Of a stretch of DNA of 64,000 nucleotides, positions 18,433 to 30,980 are shown one piece after another. The position numbers were made by a program, and so were the translations under genes. Position 1 is the first letter of the stretch. Each line of letters opens with the position of its first letter. The notes under the pieces are model-generated. The model ran no database searches and was not told where the DNA came from. It saw only the letters and a list, made by a program, of their open reading frames with translations. The stretch spans positions 2,360,352-2,424,351 of the forward strand of contig NZ_CP121106.1 in NCBI RefSeq assembly GCF_029623755.1, given 5' to 3'. The stretch is from Altererythrobacter sp. CAU 1644 (GTDB lineage: Bacteria > Pseudomonadota > Alphaproteobacteria > Sphingomonadales > Sphingomonadaceae).

Positions 18433-19350
18433 TCAATCCTTAGGTTTGCGCGCGAGGAGGCGCGTAACTGTCGCGTCCAAATCGGACTTTTCGTAATCTT
18501 TCCAGCGCGATGCGATGCGCAGACGGGCGGTATCGGTGGTGGCGACAACTTCGTCAGCCACAATCTCGAACCCATATTCAGCGAACAGTGCCCGAAAGTC
18601 GCTCTGCTGCCAGCGGTTCTGGTACTGGACCGAATTCTCGAACCAGCGCGACCATTGTGCGTCCTCGAACTGGAGATAGGTCTTGGGATGCGCCGAGCGC
18701 GCATAGATGCACAGGTGATCCGCCGGGACGATTTGCTGTGCGACATGCCCGCCCGAACGCAGCACCCGCGAGAGCGAGGCCGCAAGCGTGGGCAGCGCAT
18801 GGGCGGGGACATGCTCCATCACATCGCTGCTGATGGCGAGATCGATCGAGCGATCCGCAATCGCGTCGAGCAAGCCCTCTTCATCGACGTGATAGCGCAT
18901 CGAGAGCAGGTCATAGACCTCCTCGAAGCTCGTGCATGCAAGCACTTGCCGGGCGAGCCGCCCGGCGCGCTCAATCCGCGCCGGATCGCGCGGGGCAAGG
19001 CGGGGCAGCGCCTCGGTCAGCGCGTTTACATAGGTCCTGAAGGCCGCGAACTGCCGGTTGTCCCACACGTCGAACAGCACGAACTCGACGTCGTAGAACA
19101 GGCGGGTGAAAAGCGCTTCCCAGTGGACCCAGCCGGTGCCGAGCTCGAGCACCGTCATTCCGTCGGCGATGGCGCCGTGCCGTTCGATCAGCGCGAGATT
19201 GGCGTCGGCCCGCTCGATATAGCCCGGCTTGATACCCGCTGCTCTGCCGCGCCCGCCGATCGCATTGCCGAGCTGCCGATAGGCATGCTTCGTCGCGCTG
19301 TTGAGCGAGAAGGCCTTGAGGGCAGCGGCAGTCAACCGGTAGGTCAGCAT
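18433..19350 (-). CDS. Class I SAM-dependent methyltransferase-like protein inside the odh operon
   Basis: The 305-aa protein has a Rossmann methyltransferase core: motif I VLELGTGWVHWE at about residue 65, FVLFDVWDNRQ near 90, the acidic DLAISSDVMEHVP motif near 170, and the post-motif LSRVLRSGGHVAQQIVP. It is interposed between sucB and lpdA with only 5 nt to the lpdA start and 11 nt from the sucB stop, so it must be co-expressed with the TCA genes. The substrate is unknown. Its N-terminal region resembles sugar/polysaccharide-associated methyltransferases rather than protein methylases, but I cannot assign it. Confidence 0.75.
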   Translation of the reverse strand: MLTYRLTAAALKAFSLNSATKHAYRQLGNAIGGRGRAAGIKPGYIERADANLALIERHGAIADGMTVLELGTGWVHWEALFTRLFYDVEFVLFDVWDNRQFAAFRTYVNALTEALPRLAPRDPARIERAGRLARQVLACTSFEEVYDLLSMRYHVDEEGLLDAIADRSIDLAISSDVMEHVPAHALPTLAASLSRVLRSGGHVAQQIVPADHLCIYARSAHPKTYLQFEDAQWSRWFENSVQYQNRWQQSDFRALFAEYGFEIVADEVVATTDTARLRIASRWKDYEKSDLDATVTRLLARKPKD

Positions 19351-19361
19351 GGCTCCAGTCT

Positions 19362-20582
<1,221 letters not shown>

Positions 20583-20594
20583 GTGGTTGTTCCC

Positions 20595-23444
20595 TCAAGC
20601 CTTTTTCTTGCGAGTTGAATTCATTTTTCGGTGGCTCTTGCCGCGTTCCGACAGGCCGAGCGCGACGCTGACCAGGCCTTCCTGCTGCGCCAGGTGACGC
20701 TTGGCGAAGCCGGTGGCGGGCGAGGCTGCGACCTCGCGGCCGGCATATTGCGGCCGCATGCCCTGGTGCCCCGCCTCGGTCAGCGCTTCCTCGATCTGGC
20801 TTTCGACGAAGAACCAGGCGCCGTTGTTCTTGGGCTCTTCCTGACACCAGATGACTTCTTCGAGATTGGTCATCCGCTTCAGGCGCACCGCCAGCGGTTC
20901 GCCGGGGAAGGGATAGAGCTGCTCGATCCGGACGATCGAGACATCGTCCACCTCTTCCTCGTCGCGCTTCTGGATCAGGTCGTAGGCGACCTTGCCCGAA
21001 CAGAGCACGAGCCGCTTGATCTTCTTGTCGTCGATCTCGGTCAGGTCCGACTTGATCCGCATGAAATGATGGTTGCCGAGGAACTCCTCCGCGTTGCTCT
21101 TGGCGAGCGGATGGCGCAGCAGGCTCTTGGGAGTCATGATGACGAGCGGCTTGCGGAACGGACGCAGCATCTGGCGGCGCAGTACGTGGAAGTAGTTCGC
21201 CGGGGTGGTGATGTTGCAGACTTGGATGTTGTCGTTGGCGCAGAGCTGCAGGAAGCGCTCGAGCCGGGCCGAGCTGTGTTCCGGCCCCTGGCCTTCGTAA
21301 CCGTGCGGCAGTAGCAGGACGAGGCCATTGGCGCGCAGCCACTTCACTTCGCCAGCCGCGATGAACTGGTCGATCATGATCTGCGCACCGTTGACGAAAT
21401 CGCCGAACTGGGCTTCCCACATCACCAGCGTCTTGGGATCGGCGAGGGCAAAGCCGTATTCGAAGCCAAGGACGCCGTATTCGCTGAGCGGGCTGTCGTA
21501 GACCTCGAACTTGCCATGCGGCAGCTGGCACAGCGGGATGTATTTCTCTTCGGTGTTCTGGTCGACCCAGACCGCGTGCCGCTGGCTGAAAGTGCCGCGA
21601 CCCGAATCCTGGCCCGACAAGCGGACGCCGAAACCCTCTGTGACGAGGCTACCGTAGGCGAGCGCCTCCGCGGTTGCCCAGTCGAAGCCTTCGCCGTTGT
21701 CGAACATCGCGCGCTTGGCATCGAGCACGCGCTGCAGCGTCTTGTGGATCGTGTGGTCGTCGGGAACTGTTGTCAGCGTGCGACCGAGGCTGTCGAACAG
21801 TTTCTTGTCGATCGCGCTGTCGACGTTGCGCCGCGCGGTTTCGGGGTCGGCGGGCTTGTTCATGCCGGCCCAGCGACCGCCGAACCAGTCGGCCTCATTG
21901 GCCTTGTAGCTGTCGGCCGCGTCGAATTCTTCCTGCAGGAGCGCGTTGAACTCCTCGCGCATCTGCGGCGCCAGTCCCTTCTCGACCACGCCCTGTTCGA
22001 TGAGCTTGTCGGAGTAGAGCTCGCTCACGCGCGGATGCTTGCGGATCGCATCATACATCAGCGGCTGTGTGAAGCTCGGCTCGTCACCCTCGTTGTGGCC
22101 GAAGCGGCGATAACACCACATGTCGATCACGATATCGCGCTTGAACCGTTGGCGATATTCGATCGCCAGCTTGCAAGCGAAGGTCACTGCTTCCGGATCG
22201 TCGCCATTGACGTGGAGGATCGGTGCCTGGACGCCCTTGGCGACGTCGGACGGGTAGGGCGAGCTGCGCGCGAAACGCGGGCTCGTCGTGAAGCCGATCT
22301 GGTTGTTGATGACGAAGTGGATGCAGCCGCCGGTGTTGTAGCCGTTGACCCCGGAGAAGCCGAGGCATTCCCACACGATGCCCTGTCCGGCGAAGGCAGC
22401 GTCGCCGTGCAGCAGGACCGGCAGCACCTGCTCGTGTGCATCGAGGTCTTCGCGCATGGCCTGCTGCGCGCGGACCTTGCCGAGCACGACCGGGTTGACC
22501 GCTTCGAGGTGCGAGGGGTTGGGGACCAGCGACATGTGGACCGAGATACCGTCGAACTCGCGGTCGGTGCTGGTGCCGAGGTGGTATTTGACGTCGCCCG
22601 AACCGCCCACGTCCTCGGGGTTGGCCGAGCCGCCCTGGAATTCGTGGAAGATCACGCGGTAGGGCTTGGCCATCACATTGGCGAGCACGTTGAGCCGGCC
22701 GCGGTGCGCCATGCCGTAGACGATCTCGCGTACGCCGAGCTGCGAGCCATACTTGATCACGGCTTCGAGCGCCGGGATCATAGATTCGCCGCCGTCGAGG
22801 CCGAACCGCTTGGTGCCGACGTATTTCTTGCCGAGGAACTTCTCGTATTCCTCGCCGCGGATCACCGCCTGCAGGATTGCATGCTTGCCTTCGGCGGTGA
22901 ACTGGATCGTGTCCTCGGGCTTCTCGAACTTGTCCTGCAGGAAGCGCCGTTCCTCGGTGTCCGAGATGTGCATGTATTCGAGGCCGACATGGCCGCAATA
23001 GGTCTCGCGCAGCACGCGGTAGAGCTGGCCGATCGTGACCCATTCGAACCCGAACACGCCGCCGACATAGACTTCGAGATCCTCTTGCCCCGAAAATCCG
23101 TGCCATTCGAGGCTGAGATCCTCGGGCTGGTCGCGGTGCGACAGGCCGAGCGGGTCGAGATTGGCCGCGAGGTGGCCGCGCACGCGATAGAGGCGCACCA
23201 TCAGCATCGCGCGGATCGAATTGTCTGCCGCCTGCTCGATCGCCTTGGGATCGGTCGGCTTGCCGGCCTTGGCCGCAGCATCCTTGACCGCGAGCTTCAT
23301 CGCGGTCGGGTCCATCGCCTGCGTCAGGTCGGCATCGGCATCGACCGCCGATTCCAGCCAGCGCGGATTGCCCCAGCTCGGGCCGGGTTGCGGGCCTTCC
23401 TGGTCGGAAAGCTCGGGCAGGAAATCGTGCTGTTCGTTACCCAT
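20595..23444 (-). CDS. sucA: 2-oxoglutarate dehydrogenase E1
   Basis: E1 decarboxylates 2-oxoglutarate using thiamine diphosphate and succinylates the E2 lipoyl arm. The 949-aa protein has the N-terminal E2-binding segment (ELSDQEGPQPGPSW... WLESAV), the TPP half with GMAHRGRLNVLANV and HGDAAFAGQG, and the pyrimidine half with LLPHGYEGQGPEHSSARLER. I choose ATG 23444 (MGNEQHDFLPEL) because AGAGGTGA lies 8 nt upstream; the in-frame TTG at 23471 has no such site. The order sucD-sucA-sucB-lpdA is the expected one. Confidence 0.97.
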   Translation of the reverse strand: MGNEQHDFLPELSDQEGPQPGPSWGNPRWLESAVDADADLTQAMDPTAMKLAVKDAAAKAGKPTDPKAIEQAADNSIRAMLMVRLYRVRGHLAANLDPLGLSHRDQPEDLSLEWHGFSGQEDLEVYVGGVFGFEWVTIGQLYRVLRETYCGHVGLEYMHISDTEERRFLQDKFEKPEDTIQFTAEGKHAILQAVIRGEEYEKFLGKKYVGTKRFGLDGGESMIPALEAVIKYGSQLGVREIVYGMAHRGRLNVLANVMAKPYRVIFHEFQGGSANPEDVGGSGDVKYHLGTSTDREFDGISVHMSLVPNPSHLEAVNPVVLGKVRAQQAMREDLDAHEQVLPVLLHGDAAFAGQGIVWECLGFSGVNGYNTGGCIHFVINNQIGFTTSPRFARSSPYPSDVAKGVQAPILHVNGDDPEAVTFACKLAIEYRQRFKRDIVIDMWCYRRFGHNEGDEPSFTQPLMYDAIRKHPRVSELYSDKLIEQGVVEKGLAPQMREEFNALLQEEFDAADSYKANEADWFGGRWAGMNKPADPETARRNVDSAIDKKLFDSLGRTLTTVPDDHTIHKTLQRVLDAKRAMFDNGEGFDWATAEALAYGSLVTEGFGVRLSGQDSGRGTFSQRHAVWVDQNTEEKYIPLCQLPHGKFEVYDSPLSEYGVLGFEYGFALADPKTLVMWEAQFGDFVNGAQIMIDQFIAAGEVKWLRANGLVLLLPHGYEGQGPEHSSARLERFLQLCANDNIQVCNITTPANYFHVLRRQMLRPFRKPLVIMTPKSLLRHPLAKSNAEEFLGNHHFMRIKSDLTEIDDKKIKRLVLCSGKVAYDLIQKRDEEEVDDVSIVRIEQLYPFPGEPLAVRLKRMTNLEEVIWCQEEPKNNGAWFFVESQIEEALTEAGHQGMRPQYAGREVAASPATGFAKRHLAQQEGLVSVALGLSERGKSHRKMNSTRKKKA

Positions 23445-23521
23445 TGGTCTGGTCACCTCTTGGCTCACCAACGACCGAGGTCCAATCGCGCTCCCGGGGA
23501 GGAGATACGCGGTGGCTCAGT

Positions 23522-24408
23522 TCAGGCGAGCTCCTTCAACAGCGCGTCGAGCGTCGTGCCGAGCTCGGATGGCGAAGGCGACACGCGAATGCCGGCCTTT
23601 TCCATCGCCTCGATCTTGTCTTCTGCGCCGCCCTGGCCGCCCGAAACGATGGCACCGGCGTGGCCCATGCGGCGGCCCGGAGGCGCCGTGCGGCCGGCAA
23701 TGAAACCGACCATCGGTTTCTTGCGGCCCTTCTTGGCCTGCTCGGCGATGAATTCGGCGGCTTCTTCCTCGGCGCTGCCGCCGATCTCGCCGATCATGAT
23801 GATCGACTTGGTAGCGTCGTCGTCGAGGAACAGGTCGAGCACGTCGATGAAATTGGTGCCGTTGACCGGGTCGCCGCCAATGCCGACCGCGGTGGTCTGG
23901 CCGAGGCCGACCATGGTGGTCTGGTGGACGGCTTCATAGGTCAGTGTGCCCGAGCGCGAGACCACGCCGACGCTGCCCTTCTGGAAGATCGAGCCGGGCA
24001 TGATGCCAATCTTGCACTCGCCCGGGGTCAGGACGCCGGGGCAGTTCGGGCCGATCAGGCGCGATTTCGAGCCCGACAGCGCGCGCTTGACGCGGACCAT
24101 GTCGAGCACCGGGATTCCCTCGGTGATTGCGACGATCAGTTCGACTTCGGCATCGATCGCCTCGAGGATCGAATCCGCGGCGAAGGGCGGCGGCACGTAG
24201 ATGCACGATGCGGTCGCGCCGGTCGCAGCCTTGGCCTCGGCAACCGTGTTATAGACCGGCAGGCCGATGTGCTCGGTGCCGCCCTTGCCGGGGGTCACGC
24301 CCGCGACCATCTGCGTGCCATAGGCCAACGCCTGTTCGGTGTGGAACGTGCCGGTGTCGCCGGTCATCCCCTGGGTGATGACCTTGGTGTCTTTGTTTAC
24401 GAGGATGC

Positions 24409-24412
<4 letters not shown>
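23522..24412 (-). CDS. sucD: Succinyl-CoA synthetase alpha subunit
   Basis: SucD with SucC makes ATP (or GTP) from succinyl-CoA. The 296-aa product starts [21 protein letters not shown] and carries the CoA-binding Rossmann motif, [13 protein letters not shown], and the phosphorylated histidine in [16 protein letters not shown]. The ATG overlaps the stop of the upstream secreted-protein gene (ATGA). The partner gene sucC is not in this window; in many alphaproteobacteria it lies between mdh and sucD. Confidence 0.96.
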
Positions 24413-26376
<1,964 letters not shown>

Positions 26377-28353
26377 TCAGGCGGTCTTGCGCGAAGGGAT
26401 GCCGGTTTCGCGCTCGCGCGACAGCAGCATCGCCGCGAGATAGTCGGGAACGGCGCGACTGAAGTAATACCCCTGGCCCAGCGTACAGCCGGCATCGCGC
26501 ACCGCCTGGACCTGCTCGATGGTCTCGAGGCCTTCCGCGACGATTTCCATTTCGAGCGTCGAGCCCATCTCCGCCACAGCGCGGATGATCGCGTCGCTCT
26601 TGAGGCCGACATTGGGGCCGGACACGAAGCTGCGGTCGACCTTGATCTTCTTGAACGGATAGGAGTTGATATAGCCGAGCGAGGAATAGCCGGTCCCGAA
26701 GTCGTCGAGCGCAAAGCGCACGCCCTTGGCCGACAGTTCCTCGATGAAGAGGGCGGTAGCGTCGCTGTCCTCGATGAACAGGCTTTCGGTCACCTCGAGC
26801 TCGAGCCGCGAAGCGGGCAGGCCGGCTTCGCGCAAGGCGTTGAGGATCCCGAGCGCTGCCCCCGGGGCGCGAATCTGGAGCGGCGAGAGGTTGACCGCGA
26901 CGGTGACGTCCTCGGGCCATTGCGCCGCCGTACGCGCCGCCTGCGCGGTGATCCAGTTGCCGAGCGTGACGATCACGCCCGATTCCTCGGCCACCGGGAT
27001 GAATTCGTCGGGACGCAGTTCGCCCTTCTCAGGATGGAACCAGCGCACCAGCGCTTCGAAGCTGCGGATCCGCCCGGTTTCGAGATCAACGATCGGCTGG
27101 AAGAAGATCGACAATTCGTCGCGCTGGATCGCCTGGCGCAGTTCGTCTTCAATCTCACGGCGGCGCACGAGATCGCGCGTCATGGTCACGTCGAAGAAGC
27201 GGGTCTGCGCGCGGCCGCCGATCTTGGCGTGATAGAGCGCCTGGTCGGCGTTCTGCATCAGCGTGTCGACATCGGTGGCATCGTCGGGCAGCAGTGCCAC
27301 CCCTAGCGAGGCCCGCACTTCGAGCCGATCCCCGTCGAGGCGGATCGGGCGCATGATCTCGGCATGGAACTCGCTGGCCAGTCGCTCGCTCTCGCGGCGG
27401 TCGGTGACGCGGCAGAACAGCACGAACTCATCGCCGCCGAAGCGCGCGATGGTGGCGTCTTCCGGAGCCACTTCGCGGAGCCGCCGGGCAACCTCGGTCA
27501 ACACCCGGTCGCCGATAGTGTGGCCAAGCAGGTCGTTGACCTCCTTGAACCGGTCGAGGTCGATCCAGAACATGGCGACGCGCGCATCCGCGTCCAGCCC
27601 CATCATCATCTCGGTCATCGCGTGATTGAGGCCCGCGCGATTGGCGAGGCCGGTCACCACGTCGGTCCGGGCGAGGATCTGCATCTTGTCGGCCAGCTTG
27701 GCGCTGGTCTCCGCCGCCGCGATGGAATCGCGCAGCACCTTGAACACGTTGAGCGTGATCGAGGCCATGGCGGGAATAAGCAACAGCATGGTGGCGAAAA
27801 GCGCGAGGAACGAGAGCGTGCCGATCCACAGCGCGACCGCCATGATCGGCAGGCAGACCAGCGTCAGTTGTCCCATCGCGATGGACGGGCGGCCCGCGTT
27901 GCGCGCACAAATGCCCACGCCATAGCAGGTTGCATTGGCCACCATCAGCACTTCGACCTCGGCGCTTGCCTCCGCATAGAGCGTGACTGCGGCAATTCCG
28001 CCGAGCACGAAGGCATAGCTGAAGGCACCGACCTCGTAGATCAGTTCGAGCTTGCGCGTGCTGGTGCCTTGCTGATCCGGCGACAGGCCGAGCGCCGCGG
28101 TGACGCGCGCTACGGCAATCACCGTCAGGATGATGCAACCGACATAAAGGAGATCGAGGCCGGACACCCAGGCGGCAATGGCGGTCGAGGCGATCCCGTT
28201 GATCGCACCGATCGCAAGGCTGCCGGGCTGGGTATAGAGCGTGGTGACGAGCGTGCGCTGAACCCGCGCGGACAATTTGTCCGAGCGCGAACGCGAGGAA
28301 AATAGCCCTCGCATGGCTTTGAGCGTCCCGCTTCTGTTCATTGAACCCGCCAT
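26377..28353 (-). CDS. Membrane-anchored GGDEF/EAL protein (cyclic-di-GMP turnover)
   Basis: The protein has an N-terminal region of about six hydrophobic helices (residues 35-210), then a GGDEF domain with an intact RFGGDEFVLF near residue 306, and an EAL domain with FEALVRWFHPEKG, LEVTES and DDFGTGYSSLGY. Both catalytic signatures look intact, so it may synthesise and/or degrade cyclic-di-GMP. There is no RxxD inhibitory site in front of GGDEF. Several starts are possible (GTG 28359, ATG 28353, ATG 28341); I use 28353. It is transcribed alone. Confidence 0.9.
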   Translation of the reverse strand: MAGSMNRSGTLKAMRGLFSSRSRSDKLSARVQRTLVTTLYTQPGSLAIGAINGIASTAIAAWVSGLDLLYVGCIILTVIAVARVTAALGLSPDQQGTSTRKLELIYEVGAFSYAFVLGGIAAVTLYAEASAEVEVLMVANATCYGVGICARNAGRPSIAMGQLTLVCLPIMAVALWIGTLSFLALFATMLLLIPAMASITLNVFKVLRDSIAAAETSAKLADKMQILARTDVVTGLANRAGLNHAMTEMMMGLDADARVAMFWIDLDRFKEVNDLLGHTIGDRVLTEVARRLREVAPEDATIARFGGDEFVLFCRVTDRRESERLASEFHAEIMRPIRLDGDRLEVRASLGVALLPDDATDVDTLMQNADQALYHAKIGGRAQTRFFDVTMTRDLVRRREIEDELRQAIQRDELSIFFQPIVDLETGRIRSFEALVRWFHPEKGELRPDEFIPVAEESGVIVTLGNWITAQAARTAAQWPEDVTVAVNLSPLQIRAPGAALGILNALREAGLPASRLELEVTESLFIEDSDATALFIEELSAKGVRFALDDFGTGYSSLGYINSYPFKKIKVDRSFVSGPNVGLKSDAIIRAVAEMGSTLEMEIVAEGLETIEQVQAVRDAGCTLGQGYYFSRAVPDYLAAMLLSRERETGIPSRKTA

Positions 28354-28456
28354 AACCACAAGTGGTCACCGTCAGGTTAACGATCCACTTACCAAGGAAA
28401 GCAAGGTCGTAGCTGGGATTGGCGGTTCCGAGGGCCGTGACCCCCGCCTATGATGG

Positions 28457-28756
28457 CTAGCGCGCGTTCTGCTCCAGCCGGTCTGCCACGCGCCGGTCCA
28501 GCGTGCGGCACACGCCAAGCCACCACTCGTAGGCTTTCCTGTCACCGTTGAAGAAAGCGATCTTGGCCTGTTCGCGTGCCTCGCGCGCCGCGCCCAAACC
28601 GTGCTTGGCGAAATGGCGCAGTGCGGCTTCGACCAGGTGGTCGTCGACCACGAATTCGCCATTGTCGTTTGCCGCCCGGACCGGTGCCGACCTGCTCAAT
28701 ATGCGAGCAACCACCGAGCGGCCTGCCGCCCTGGAGGGAGCAAAGTGAAGGGGCAT
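28457..28756 (-). CDS. Small conserved-type protein of unknown function
   Basis: The 99-aa product is basic and mostly helical, with a C-terminal half (VEAALRHFAKHGLGAAREA, then FFNGDRKAYEWWLGVCRTLD) that resembles small uncharacterised proteins I associate with sphingomonads. It lacks a signal peptide and membrane segments. The opposite strand has only shadow frames. Expression context is isolated between the GGDEF/EAL gene and the cell wall hydrolase gene. Confidence 0.6.
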   Translation of the reverse strand: MPLHFAPSRAAGRSVVARILSRSAPVRAANDNGEFVVDDHLVEAALRHFAKHGLGAAREAREQAKIAFFNGDRKAYEWWLGVCRTLDRRVADRLEQNAR

Positions 28757-28891
28757 GTCAGAGTTCCTTGCAGGTCTTTTTTCAGCGAGTTCGAGGCACT
28801 TAGCGCGCCTGCCGCTAAGGCTTGGTTCCTCGACAGGGTTTCGCGCTCGTTAACGACGTGGCGCCGTCCACATTCCAGTTAGGCGCTGAAA

Positions 28892-29956
28892 TTACTGCGT
28901 TTCTGCGGTGGTCGGCTTGCCGGGCTGCGCAATCCACTGCCCGGTCCGGGCATAGCGGTCCTTGACCCGGCCGGCACCGGCGAAGGGCGCCGCGCTTTCT
29001 GCGACCGGCGCTGGGGCAGGCTGCACCGGATCGGGAGAGTCGATTTCAATTGGCGCGACACCACCGAACGAAGCCCGCGTCATCGCAGGTGCTTCGCGTT
29101 GGGCCGAAGGGGAATAGGCTGGCGCCAGGCTCTCTCCGCCATGATATGCAAGGTTGAAGGCGCCCGGCTGGCCCGCCCGCCCGCGCCAGCGATAGAAGCG
29201 GTGCGCGCCGATCGTGCCGATGTGGTCGAGCGTCTTGGCCCAATAGGGATTGACCCAATTGGTGTGATAGTGGGTGGCGAGCCCGATCGGCTGGTAGACA
29301 TCACCCGCGAGCGCGCGTGCGGCGACCAGTTGGGCCCGGTCCCACCCCTTGCGGCTCGGCTGGCGCAGCAGCGATCCGTCGCAGGTAAAGGTAAACTGGC
29401 AACCGGTGCGGCGCTGCGACCCTTCGAATACGACGCCGCAAACACTCGACGGCCAGGCGGAATGGGCGACGCGGTTGAGCACCACTTGCGCCACTGCGCG
29501 CTGGCCGGCGTCACTTTCGCTCGCCGCTTCGTAGTATATGGCCTGCGTCAGGCAGCGGAGTGCGCGCGCCTTGTCGAGGCTCGTGCCAGCGCTGGCGAAG
29601 GGCAGGGCCGAGGGGCCGGTTTCGATCCGTTTACCCAGCTCGGCCGGTGCGGCCGGGGCCTCGCTCGGGTCGAGCGCAGGTAGTGCCAAGGCAACTTCAG
29701 GCGAATCCTCGAGGTAGTAGAAGGCCGATCCCGGAAAGCTCATGCCCGGCTGGTCGAACGGGAGCGCCTCGGCCTTGACGAGTTCGCTGTGCGCCTCGGT
29801 ATCGGCGGGGCTTGCCGTCCAGTCGGCCGGTGCCGCGAACGCCGGAACGCCGATGGCCGCCGCCAGCACCAGTGCCCGGCGCCCGCGATGACGGTAGGCC
29901 TGGCTGTCGGCGCTGCCCCAGAGGGCGAAAAGGAGGCGATCAAGCGTTCGTTTCAT
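28892..29956 (-). CDS. Cell wall hydrolase, SleB/Hydrolase_2 family
   Basis: The 354-aa protein has an N-terminal membrane/signal segment (RRALVLAAAIGVPAFAAPA) and a central SleB-type catalytic domain (residues about 135-245): CLTQAIYYEAASES with the catalytic Glu, AVAQVVLNRVAH, and THYHTNWVNPYWAKTLDHIG. These enzymes are lytic transglycosylases or amidases acting on peptidoglycan. The C-terminal 80 residues are a Pro/Ala-rich tail. Its role here is probably wall remodelling rather than spore germination. Confidence 0.85.
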   Translation of the reverse strand: MKRTLDRLLFALWGSADSQAYRHRGRRALVLAAAIGVPAFAAPADWTASPADTEAHSELVKAEALPFDQPGMSFPGSAFYYLEDSPEVALALPALDPSEAPAAPAELGKRIETGPSALPFASAGTSLDKARALRCLTQAIYYEAASESDAGQRAVAQVVLNRVAHSAWPSSVCGVVFEGSQRRTGCQFTFTCDGSLLRQPSRKGWDRAQLVAARALAGDVYQPIGLATHYHTNWVNPYWAKTLDHIGTIGAHRFYRWRGRAGQPGAFNLAYHGGESLAPAYSPSAQREAPAMTRASFGGVAPIEIDSPDPVQPAPAPVAESAAPFAGAGRVKDRYARTGQWIAQPGKPTTAETQ

Positions 29957-30128
29957 GGTCGTTTTCGGTGCGAAAAATCGCGCCTCTGCGCGTAGCCATG
30001 ATCGGTCTTTTGCGCGAGCGCCCCTTCGGCGGCGTCCCGTTTACGAACACTGGACTTCTAAAGGTTAACGACGCGGCTCTTGCGGGCCTCGGGAGGCATG
30101 CCTATCGCAAGCGGCGAAACGGGGTGAG

Positions 30129-30980
30129 ATGGACGCAAGCAGGTCTTCGAAATGGCGGTGCAGGCGAGCGGCAATTGTCGCGACGTTGGCGCTGGGCATC
30201 GCGGCATGCTCGGCTCCGCGGGCAGAGCAGGCGTCGCGCGAGCTTCCGCGCATCGTCAGCCTCAACCCCTGCACCGACGCGATCCTGGTCGAGGTCGCTG
30301 ACCCGCAGCAGGTCCTGGCGCTTTCGCATTACAGCCAGGATCCGAACTCGACGTCGATGGAGCTGGAGAAAGCGCAACAATACAGATCGATATCGGGAAC
30401 AGTTGAGGAGGTTTCCGCGCTCGATCCCGACGTGATCCTGGCCAGCAGCTTCATTTCTCCCGCCACGAGTGCGGCGCTGGCCGACCTCGGCTTCTCTGTC
30501 GAACGTTTCGGCATCGCGAGCGAAATCGATGCGAGTTTCGAGCAAATCCGCCAGATCGCGGCTGTCGCAGGGCATCCCGAACGGGGCGAGGCGCTGATCG
30601 AGCGGATCGAGCAAGCGCTTGCCGCCAATGCCGCCGGTGCGGGCGAGCGCTCGATTGCGACCGTGCTGTGGCAACCGGGCGAGATAGTGCCGGGCGAACA
30701 GGCGCTGATCAGCCATTTGATGCGCAACGCGGGCTTTGCGAGCCATAGCGCCGCGCTGGGGCTGGGGCAGGCGGACTATCTTTCGCTCGAGCAGTTGCTG
30801 GCGATGCCGCCCGATCTGCTGCTGATCGCCGGGGCCAGTCGCGGCCAGCGGCACCCGGCGCTGGCGCGGCTGAAGGAAACGAAGGTGGCAGCGCTCGACC
30901 CTACGCTGCTCTATTGCGGCGGGCCGACCATCATTCGCGCGGCGGAACGTCTCGCGGCAATCCGGCAAGCGATGTCGTGA
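30129..30980 (+). CDS. ABC importer substrate-binding lipoprotein, BtuF/FepB type
   Basis: A lipoprotein signal (VATLALGIAACSA) precedes a type III periplasmic-binding domain: RIVSLNPCTDAILVEVADP, VLALSHYSQDP, LDPDVILASSF and a C-terminal YCGGPTIIRAAERLAAI. The protein would hand a chelated metal compound (cobalamin, heme or siderophore) to the permease. The next two genes overlap it in an ATP-driven importer operon. No cobalamin riboswitch is visible upstream, so the substrate stays open. Confidence 0.82.
   Translation: MDASRSSKWRCRRAAIVATLALGIAACSAPRAEQASRELPRIVSLNPCTDAILVEVADPQQVLALSHYSQDPNSTSMELEKAQQYRSISGTVEEVSALDPDVILASSFISPATSAALADLGFSVERFGIASEIDASFEQIRQIAAVAGHPERGEALIERIEQALAANAAGAGERSIATVLWQPGEIVPGEQALISHLMRNAGFASHSAALGLGQADYLSLEQLLAMPPDLLLIAGASRGQRHPALARLKETKVAALDPTLLYCGGPTIIRAAERLAAIRQAMS

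Noticed and set aside
21516..23939. 807-codon plus-strand frame opposite sucA
   Set aside because: Antisense shadow of sucA, with repetitive Glu/His/Val-rich residues and no domain.
29957..30128. Possible cobalamin riboswitch before the ABC importer
   Set aside because: No B12 box or conserved core found in the 172-bp leader.
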